Below are positions 1 through 5,575 of a stretch of 5,575 bases of DNA, piece by piece. A model generated the notes under the pieces. The model was given only the letters and a program-made list of their open reading frames with translations, made no database searches and was not told where the DNA came from. Where the stretch lies: positions 1-5,575 of the forward strand of contig JADFLZ010000172.1 in assembly GCA_022564135.1 (NCBI GenBank), given 5' to 3'. The stretch comes from Candidatus Zixiibacteriota bacterium. GTDB lineage: Bacteria; Zixibacteria; MSB-5A5; GN15; FEB-12. Numbering within the stretch: position 1 is the first letter of the stretch; the number at the start of each line of letters is the position of its first letter. The position numbers were made by a program, and so were the translations under genes.

Positions 1-3000
1 GTGGCATAGAAAGTTATGTTATAAGAGCCCGACTGCAAGAAATCTGGTGTCCAGTCAAATGAACCGGTGCCGTTACCGTTATCTGTAAAGACTGCACCGG
101 TCGGAAGTGCCGATGTCGTCAGAACAGGCGTGCTTTCTATATCTGCGGCAGAGACACCAAATGAAAGCAGAATATTTTCAGTAGTTGACTGGGCGCCAAT
201 TGCAGAAAGTATAGGCAGCTGGTTGCCAGCATCGTTGACTGTGATTGTTACAATTTCAGAGTCAATCGCGGAACTATCATCAGTCGCATAAAAAGTCACA
301 TTATATGTGCCAGACTGTAAGAAATCCGGTGTCCAGTCAAAGCTTCCGGTGCCATTGCCGTTGTCTGTAAAGACTGCACCGGTCGGCAGAGTTGAAGTTG
401 TTAAAGTCGGAATACTTTCAATATCTGAAGCTGAAACGCCAAACGAAAGCAGAACATTTTCAGTAGTAGACTGAGCGCCAATTGCTGTAAGTATAGGCAG
501 CTGGTTACCGGCATCGTTAACCGTAATTGTTACTATTTCAGAATCAACTGCTGTGCTGTCATCTGTAGCGTAAAAAGTCACATTATATGTGCCTGACTGT
601 AAGAAATCCGGCGTCCAGTCAAAACTTCCGGTGCCGTTGCCATTGTCTGTAAAAACCGCACCACTCGGAAGAGTAGATGTTGTCAGAACAGGAGTGCTTT
701 CAATATCCGAAGCTGTAACTCCAAAATTCAGCAGGAGATTCTCAGTAGTAGACTGCGCACCAATTGCAGAAAGTATCGGCAGCTGATTGCCGGCATCGAT
801 AACTGTAATGGTTACAACTTCACTGTCAATTCCAAACGAAGAATCCGTCACGTAAAAAGTCACGTCATAACTGCCCGACTGAAGAAAATCAGGAGTCCAG
901 TCAAAAGAACCATTTCCATTTCCACTATCTATGAATGTAGCTCCACCTGGAAGTGGAAAAGCCGTTAGGGCAGGCGGAGGGCCGTCGGGGTCACTGGAAG
1001 TCAGACCAAAAGTTAATTGAACGTTTTCTGTTGTGGATTGAGCACCAATGGACTCCAAAACAGGTAGCTGATTACCCGCATCTGATACAGTAATAGTAAT
1101 CGCTTCACTGTCTACAGCGGCCGAGTCATCGGTGGCATAGAAAGTTATATTGTAAATTCCTGATTGAGCAAAATCTGGTGTCCAGTCGAATAATCCGGTT
1201 CCGTTACCGTTATCGGTAAAGACCGCCCCGGTCGGTAAGGCTGACGTAGTCAAGGATGGCACCGGGCCATCGGCATCACTGGCAGAAACTCCAAATGACA
1301 GCAACACATCTTCAGTAACAATTTTGGAACCGATCGATGACAAGACAGGGTTTTGGTTACCGGCTTCGGTAACTGTAATTGTAACGATTTCAGAATCAAC
1401 AGCTGAGGAATCGTCGGTTGCGTAAAAAGTTATGTTGTATACTCCCGACTGGAAGTAAGTGGGGGTCCAGTCAAAAGATCCGCTGCCGTTGCCATTGTCC
1501 GTGAAAGAGGCGCCTGATGGAAGTAAATTTGTGGTCAGCACAGGAATAGTACCGTCAGGGTCAGAGGCTGTTACGCCGAAATTGAGATTAACATTTTCTG
1601 TAGTCGCTTTGGCGCCTATGGCCGTCAGGACGGGAGCATCATTTACAAAGTTTACCGTTATAGCGACAATTTCGCTGTCAACTGCTGTTGAATCATCGGT
1701 AGCGTAGAAAGTAATATTATACGAACCACCCTGATTTGATCCGGGGGTCCAGTCAAAAGATCCGGTGCCATTGCCATTATCCGTGAACAGAGCGCCGGAG
1801 GGTAACGCTGATGTCGTCAAAACTGGCGTGCTCTCTATATCAGTAGCCGAGACTCCGAAAGTTAGTAATACGTTTTCCGTAGTCGACTGTGCACCGATTG
1901 CGGTCAGAACCGGCAGCTGGTTACCGGCATCAGTTACTGTGATCGTGACTACTTCAGAGTCTACTGCAGTGCTGTCGTCGGTGGCATAAAACGTTACATT
2001 GAAACTGCCGGATTGCAAGAAATCGGGAGTCCAGTCAAACGACCCGGTACCATTGCCGTTATCTGTAAAGACGGCACCACTTGGAAGTGTCGAAGTCGTA
2101 AGAACTGGGAATGCGCTTTCAGCATCAGTAGCTGAGACGCCAAACGAAAGCAATACATTTTCGGTAGTTGACTGAGCACCAATCGTAGCAAGAATCGGCG
2201 TCTGATTACCGGCATCGTTGACTGTAATAGTTACTATTTCTGAGTCAATAGCGGAACTATCGTCAGTCGCGTAAAAAGTCACATTATATGTGCCGGACTG
2301 GAAGAAATCAGGGATCCAGTCAAAAGAACCGGTACCGTTGCCGCTATCTGTAAAAATTGCACCGGCCGGTAAAGTTGATGTCGTTAAAACCGGTGTACTC
2401 TCAGGGTCTGTTGCAGAGACACCAAAACTTAGCAGAACATTTTCAGTTGTCGACTGAGCACCTATTGCGGCAAGTACCGGTAATTGGTTGCCGCCATCGT
2501 TAACCGTGATAACCACTATTTCGGAATCTGTAGCAAATCCATCTGTAGCATAAAAGGTGACGTTATAATTACCAGATTGCAAGAAGTCTGGAGTCCAGTC
2601 AAACGTTCCGGTGCCATTACCGTTATCTACAAAGGCAGCCCCTGTCGGAAGTGCAGATGTGCTCAGAGCAGGTATAGTTGCATCAGCATCAGTTGCCGAC
2701 ACTCCAAAATTAAGATTTGTATTTTCGTTAACTGATTGCGCGCCTATCGCTGCCAAAACAGGTGGATTGTTGGCGGAGGGATTAACCGTTATCTGAACAT
2801 TCTCGAAATCAACCAACGAGCCATCGGAAGCAAAGAAAGTGATATTGTATATGCTGTCCTGATTTGCGGCCGGTGTCCAGTCAAAAGTGCCCGTACCATT
2901 ACCGTTATCCACAAAGGTAGCGCCGGTCGGAAGCGTAGATGTAGTTAAACTCGGGGTGGCGCCGTCAGGATCGCTGGCTGATACGCCGAAGTTGAGATTG

Positions 3001-5575
3001 ACAAGCACGTCTGTCGTCTTAGACCCGATAGCGGCCAGAATCGGCGGCTGATTGACATCAGTAACTGTAATGGCGACTATTTCAGAATCTGTAGCGATAC
3101 CATCAGTGGCATAAAAAGTCACATTATAAACACCCGCCTGGGTGAAGTCCGGAGTCCAGCCGAAACTGCCGGTGCCGTTGCCGTTATCTACGAAGCTCGC
3201 TCCTGTGGGTAGAGTTGAAGAACTCAAGCTGGGAGTAGTGCCGTCTGCGTCACTGGCAGAAATTCCAAAACTAAGACTTACATTTTCATCAACTGCCTTG
3301 GCACCTATCGGAGCTAAAACCACTGGCTGATTGACGTTATTAACAGTTATGGTCACCTGTTCGGAATCTGTATCAATGCCGTCGGTGGCATAGAAAGTTA
3401 TATTATAAACGCCTGACTGAGCGAAGTCCGGTGTCCAGTCAAAAGTACCAGTGCCGTTAAAATTATCTACAAAACTGGCTCCCGTGGGAAGCGCTGACGT
3501 GTTAAGGCTAGGGGTTGTGAGATCGGCATCAGTAGCCGAAACACCGAAATTCAGATTTACGCTTTCATTTACACTTTGAGCTCCAATTGCGCTTAGAATA
3601 GGTGGGTTGTTTACAACAGGGATATCAAGGGAAAGTCGCAGTTCAAGCGCGTCAACGAAGTATGTGATAGCATCATGCCCGCCAGCTTTCAGAACGCCGC
3701 GCATTCGCACCTGGAACCCGTCTACCTGGGAAATAGTCGTTATATTGGAGGCAGTAAATGGACCAATCTGAGTAAGTGCTGTCGGAACATTTGCAAAGGA
3801 TTCAAATTCTACAAAACTGGTGCCGTCGAAATACTCAAAGACTAAGCTGTCATTACTGAAACCAGTCTGACGGTGAGTCAGATAAATTTCTGCGCCCAGT
3901 AGCGCTGCCCCGCTGTTGAGAGTGTTTTCAAAATCGAACGTCCAGGTATGGCCATCATTCGCCATTCGATTACTTGTGATCGACGCTTCAAGTCCGTCCG
4001 CTGATCCATGGCTGTTGATTTCAGATGTGATCGTCAAGGAGGAAACAGAGCTATTGACAAACAAAGGCTCGGAAGCGCCTCCGCTTGTTGTAACCGCAAT
4101 TGCTACAACCTCGCTATCCTGAAGTGCGCCGTCTCCGGCGAAGAAAGTCACACTATAATTCCCTGCATCCCCTAACCCCGGGGTCCAGTCAAACGTTCCG
4201 GTGCCATTGAGGTTATCGGTAAACGTGGCTCCCGTGGGAAGGGCGGATGTAGTCAGGCTGGGCGTGGTCCCGTCAGGATCAGTTGAAGTTACGCCAAAGT
4301 TGAGATTCGACAGTTCTGCAACCGACTTAGCGCCGATCGTTGCCAATACCGGTGGTTGGTTGATATTGTTGACAGTGATCGAGACAACTTCGGAATCGGT
4401 AGCGATACCGTCTGAAGCATAAAAAGTAACGTTATATGCTCCCGACTGAGTGAAATCAGGCGTCCAGTCGAAACTGCCCGTTCCATTTGCATTGTCAACA
4501 AACGTTGCGCCGGTGGGAAGTGTCGAGGTGGTCAGGGTAGGAATCGTGCCATCCGCGTCATTTGCAGACACACCAAAACTCAAATTAATTCCTTCATCAA
4601 CTATCTGAGCCCCTATAGGGTCAAGAACAGGTACTTGATTACCGGCTTCGTTGACTGTTATCTGGACATCTTCGAAATCGTTCAGTACACCATCAGAGGC
4701 AACAAAAGTGACATTGTAAACTGCTGACTGAGTAAAATCCGGTGTCCAGTCAAATGTCCCGGTACCATTTCCGTTATCCACGAAAGTAGCACCTGAAGGG
4801 AGACCCGATGTACTCAAGGAAGGCGTCGTGCCATCTCCGTCCGTGGCGGTAACTGTAAAGTTGAGATTCACCGCTTCATTGACACTTTTCGGTCCTATTG
4901 GATTGAGCACCGGAGCCTGATTGACATCATTCACAGTTATTGCAACAATCTCTGAATCAGTAGCTATTCCATCTGTGGCGTAGAATGTTACATTATAGAT
5001 GCCGGCCTGAGTGAAATCGGGCGACCAGTCAAACGTGCCGGTTCCGTTGAGATTGTCTACAAAAGTAGCGCCAGTCGGCAAAGTTGAAGTACTCAGTGTA
5101 GGAGTCGTTGCGTCTGCATCGGTAGCCGAGATTCCAAAATTCAGACTTACATTTTCATCGACCGATTTGGAGCCAATAGCCGCAAGTACCGGTGGCTGAT
5201 TGAAATCGTTAACTGTAATCGTGACCACTTCAGAGTCTACTGCTGTACTGTCGTCGGTAGCATAAAATGTTACGTTATAACTGCCTGATTGTAGAAATGT
5301 CGGGGTCCAGTCAAATGAACCGGTGCCGTTGCCATTGTCCGTAAAGACTGCACCTATAGGTAAAGTTGAGGTGGTTAAAGTCGGAATGCTCTCTATATCT
5401 GTAGCTGTAACCCCGAAACTTAACAGAACATTCTCGGTTGTTGACTGTGCGCCAATGGTTGCAAGTATCGGCAGCTGATTACCACCATCAATAACTGTAA
5501 TCGTAACTACTTCAGAGTCAACTGCTGTACTGTCATCAGTGGCATAGAACGTAACATTGTAACTTCCGGACTGCA
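1..5575 (-). CDS. Giant tandem Ig/cadherin-like repeat surface protein, internal fragment (both ends missing)
   Basis: A single frame stays open for 1,857 codons (5573 to 3) on the minus strand. I translated all of it and found no stop and no frameshift. The product is 17 complete and two partial Ig/cadherin-like units of 93-95 residues, interrupted once by a 156-residue unrelated module at fragment residues 499-654. The units match the He_PIG/CADG style: an NQLPxL entry, an SxLPxGAxF loop, a GTGSFDWTP turn, YNVTFYATD, and a VTITVND exit resembling the cadherin A-T-D and D-x-N-D linkers. Such arrays in bacteria form long extracellular stalks, often calcium-stabilised, in adhesins or structural surface proteins; export is inferred. 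No Cys occurs anywhere. The only in-frame Met codons (3963-3965 and 3702-3704) are inside the unrelated module. The first has no Shine-Dalgarno-like purine run upstream, so no internal start is proposed. Reading frame and repeat family are very secure; adhesion as the role is inference. Confidence 0.96.
3..224 (-). repeat. Unit R18, type A domain, N-terminal 74 residues
   Basis: This unit is cut by the left edge after NITFYA. It is type A (IGAQSTTENILLSF, AADIESTP, AVFTDNGNGTGSFDWTP). The array therefore continues toward the C-terminus outside the window. Confidence 0.94.
225..506 (-). repeat. Unit R17, type A domain
   Basis: 94 residues and fully consensus type A, with DIESIPTLTTSTLPTG matching R1. 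The exit is DDSSAIDSEIVTITVNDAG. Confidence 0.95.
507..788 (-). repeat. Unit R16, type A domain
   Basis: 94 residues with consensus type A motifs; LLLNFGV replaces VLLSFGV. Positions 573-653 match 291-371 of R17 with about five differences in 81 bases by eye. That is much closer than most pairs and points to recent duplication or conversion. Confidence 0.95.
789..1073 (-). repeat. Unit R15, most divergent mixed domain
   Basis: 95 residues. The A-like opening (IGAQSTTENV) leads into the B-like loop DPDGPPP. The loop before the turn is AFPLPGGATFIDSGNGNGSF, differing from consensus at several sites. The end reads YDVTFYVTDSSFGIDSE, with the second Asp of the DD pair lost. Confidence 0.93.
1074..1358 (-). 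repeat. Unit R14, mixed B/A domain
   Basis: 95 residues. The entry is NQNPVLSSIGSKIVTEDV with lysine at the basic site and a B-like DADGPVP loop. From LLSFGV, AVFTDNGNGTG and YATDDSAAVDSE onward it is type A. The turn reads GLFDWTP with Leu in place of Ser/Thr. Confidence 0.94.
1359..1643 (-). repeat. Unit R13, mixed B/A domain
   Basis: 95 residues. The N-terminal half is B-like (NDAPVLTAIGAKATTENVNL, DPDGTIP). The C-terminal half is A-like (FTDNGNGSGSFDW, YATDDSSAVDSE, TEAG). Carrying the longer form of both variable loops explains the 95-residue length. Lysine occupies the basic site. Confidence 0.94.
1644..1922 (-). repeat. Unit R12, type A domain ending in a B-like linker
   Basis: 93 residues. 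It is type A through DIESTPVL and SALPSGALFTDN. The stretch after FDWTP is GSNQGGSYNITF, unlike its neighbours. The exit IVAITVNFV is the B-style one and leads into a unit with a B-like N-terminal half. Confidence 0.94.
1923..2207 (-). repeat. Unit R11, type A domain with one-residue loop insertion
   Basis: 95 residues. It is type A, but the DIESTP loop is lengthened to DAESAFP. YNVTF reads FNVTF, and the linker is VTDAG. The rest (AVFTDNGNGTGSFDWTP, DDSTAVDSE) is consensus. Confidence 0.95.
2208..2489 (-). repeat. Unit R10, type A domain with FDWIP substitution
   Basis: 94 residues and standard type A (IGAQSTTENVLLSF, ATDDSSAIDSE). It departs from consensus at the turn: DSGNG instead of DNGNG, and FDWIP with isoleucine at codon 2313-2315. 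A type A loop is present as DPESTPVL. Confidence 0.95.
2490..2771 (-). repeat. Unit R9, type B domain at the B-to-A junction
   Basis: 94 residues. It is type B through IGAQSVNENTNLNF, DADATIP, AAFVDN and TDGFATDSE. The linker NDGG is the longer, A-style one, and a type A unit follows. The C-terminal half after FDWTPDFLQSG is also closer to type A, so the subfamily switch is gradual here. Confidence 0.94.
2772..3053 (-). repeat. Unit R8, type B domain with DFE variant
   Basis: 94 residues. The opening strand is unusual, IGSKTTDVLVNLNF, with the ENV glutamate missing. After FDWTP it reads AANQDSIYNITFF in place of DFxQSG. DFENVQITV replaces the usual DSE exit and pairs this unit with R3. The linker is NPSA. 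Confidence 0.93.
3054..3332 (-). repeat. Unit R7, type B domain with FGWTP substitution
   Basis: 93 residues. The FDW aspartate, otherwise present in every unit that covers it, is glycine here (codon 3159-3161, GGC), giving SFGWTP. It shares DENVSL, FGIS, FTQAG and TDGIATDSEIVAITV with R2. Lysine occupies the basic site (GAKAV). Confidence 0.94.
3333..3611 (-). repeat. Unit R6, type B domain just after the inserted module
   Basis: 93 residues. The entry is NNPPILSAIGAQSV, with NN in place of NQ as in R9. The acidic loop lacks its usual glycine (DADLTTP), and the turn is DNFNGTGTFDWTP. It ends TDGIDTDSEQVTITVNNV. The repeat pattern resumes cleanly here. Confidence 0.94.
3612..4079 (-). other. 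Unrelated 156-residue module inserted between repeat units
   Basis: Fragment residues 499-654 show none of the repeat motifs. They begin GASEPLFVNSSV and end at LDIPVV just before the NNPP entry of R6. The stretch alternates hydrophobic and polar residues, as in a beta-sandwich or jelly-roll domain. Recognisable pieces are HTWTFDFENTLNSGA, GAEIYLTHRQTGFSND, VFEYFDGTSFVEF, VRMRGVLKAGGHDAITYF and VDALELRLSL. The VDALEL ending with preceding basic and aromatic residues resembles carbohydrate-binding jelly-roll domains, but I cannot assign a family. It holds all five Arg, all four His and both Met of the 1,857-residue fragment, plus one Lys and one Trp. It is in frame with both flanks, so it is part of the protein and not a disruption. 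Ligand binding is inference. Confidence 0.8.
4080..4361 (-). repeat. Unit R5, divergent type B domain just before the inserted module
   Basis: 94 residues. The N-terminal half is ordinary type B (NQPPVLATIGAKSV, DPDGTTP, ATFTDNLNGTGTFDW). The C-terminal third is eroded: after FDWTP it reads GLGDAGNYSVTFFAGDGALQ, and the exit is VAIAVTTSG instead of the ND-type linker. This is the unit that abuts the unrelated module. Confidence 0.92.
4362..4640 (-). repeat. Unit R4, type B Ig/cadherin-like domain
   Basis: 93 residues. It has the opening NQVPVLDPIGAQIV, the acidic loop DADGTIP, the loop DNANG and the exit VVSITVNNI. The basic site holds Gln instead of Lys. TIP together with Gln at that site is shared with R9. 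Confidence 0.94.
4641..4922 (-). repeat. Unit R3, type B Ig/cadherin-like domain with DFE variant
   Basis: 94 residues. The opening strand reads NPIGPKSVNEAVNL and the acidic loop is DGDGTTP. The usual DSE before the last strand is replaced by DFEDVQITV, and the YATD strand reads FVASD. Both features recur only in R8. Lysine occupies the single basic site. Confidence 0.94.
4923..5201 (-). repeat. Unit R2, type B Ig/cadherin-like domain
   Basis: 93 residues. It has type B markers: NQPPVLAAIGSKSV, ATDAD, ATFVDN, and TDGIATDSE followed by VAITVND. The usual FDWTP is FDWSP here, and the loop reads DNLNG. The combination of DENVSL, FGIS and FTQAG is found otherwise only in R7. Lysine occupies the single basic site. 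Confidence 0.95.
5202..5480 (-). repeat. Unit R1, type A Ig/cadherin-like domain
   Basis: 93 residues. It has the type A markers IGAQSTTENVLLSF, DIESIPTL, AVFTDNGNGTGSFDW and ATDDSTAVDSE. Its linker is shortened to VNDF, a B-style length, because a type B unit follows. The stretch DIESIPTLTTSTLP is shared with R17, about 4.7 kb away, rather than with its neighbours. Confidence 0.95.
5481..5573 (-). repeat. Unit R0, type A, C-terminal 31 residues only
   Basis: This unit is cut by the right edge of the window. It begins at QSGSYNVTF and runs through ATDDSTAVDSE to the exit strand VTITVIDGG. The DDSTAVDSE loop and the two-glycine linker mark it as type A. It shows that the array continues toward the N-terminus beyond the window. 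Confidence 0.93.

Noticed and set aside
3900..3965. Internal translation start at the in-frame ATG 3963-3965
   Set aside because: There is no Shine-Dalgarno-like sequence just upstream in the mRNA sense, and the codon sits within the inserted module and not at a domain boundary.
3612..4079. Insertion sequence or other mobile element splitting the gene
   Set aside because: The segment is in frame, stop-free and reads as a plausible folded module. I saw no transposase, terminal inverted repeats or target duplication.
1994..4501. Minus-strand ORFs in another frame at 1994-2215 and 4289-4501
   Set aside because: They overlap the long open frame in a shifted frame, show no domain motif and are low-complexity shadows.
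67..5199. Recurring plus-strand ORFs of about 60-80 codons (for example at 67, 589, 1459, 1765, 2611, 3142, 4201, 5011), all starting with similar M-P-L-P-L-S or related peptides
   Set aside because: They are antisense to the same point in each repeat unit, so they look alike only because the sense repeats are alike. They end wherever the antisense frame meets a stop, and the minus-strand frame explains the conservation fully.
3..5573. CRISPR array or satellite DNA
   Set aside because: The units are about 280 bp, diverged at the DNA level mostly at third codon positions, and open throughout in one frame. They have no short identical repeats with unique spacers.
1..5575. Diversity-generating retroelement target or hypervariable cassette
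   Set aside because: No template repeat, reverse transcriptase or adenine-biased variable segment is visible; variation between units is spread out and looks like ordinary divergence.

Overview
The whole window is the inside of one very large gene on the minus strand. Reading the reverse complement in the frame whose codons have their lowest coordinate divisible by 3, there are 1,857 consecutive sense codons from 5573 down to 3. There is no stop, and neither the start nor the end of the gene is present. The 5' end (N-terminus) lies beyond the right edge and the 3' end beyond the left edge. No other gene, RNA gene, promoter or terminator is supported.

The protein is almost entirely a tandem array of about 94-residue, beta-rich, Ig/cadherin-like domains of the He_PIG / CADG (dystroglycan-type cadherin-like) kind. 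Each carries an NQxPxL entry, an IGA(Q/K) strand, a SxLPxGAxFxDN loop, an NGTGxFDWTP turn, a YNVTFYATD strand and a VTITVND exit. There are 17 complete units and a partial one at each edge. They are numbered here R0 to R18 in protein order, so from high to low coordinate. Between R5 and R6 sits one unrelated 156-residue module (3612-4079).

The units fall into two subfamilies, and the order is structured. In protein order: type A (R0, R1), type B (R2-R5), the unrelated module, type B (R6-R9), type A (R10-R12), mixed A/B units (R13-R15), type A (R16-R18). Within the B units, R2-R3-R4 carry the same private signatures, in the same order, as R7-R8-R9, suggesting an old multi-unit duplication.

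The repeats contain no Cys, Arg, His or Met. Their only basic residue is a lysine at a single alignment position in 7 of the 18 units that cover it. All Arg, His and Met of the 1,857 residues are in the inserted module. This is what an acidic, probably calcium-stabilised, extracellular stalk carrying one distinct globular head would look like. The likely role is a giant surface adhesin or cell-surface/secreted structural protein. No signal peptide, anchor or sorting domain is visible because both ends are missing.

The organism is a bacterium of moderate G+C. Arrays with this FDWTP-type unit are familiar from large surface proteins of environmental FCB-group lineages (Zixibacteria-like and relatives), but that placement is a low-confidence inference from protein style alone.
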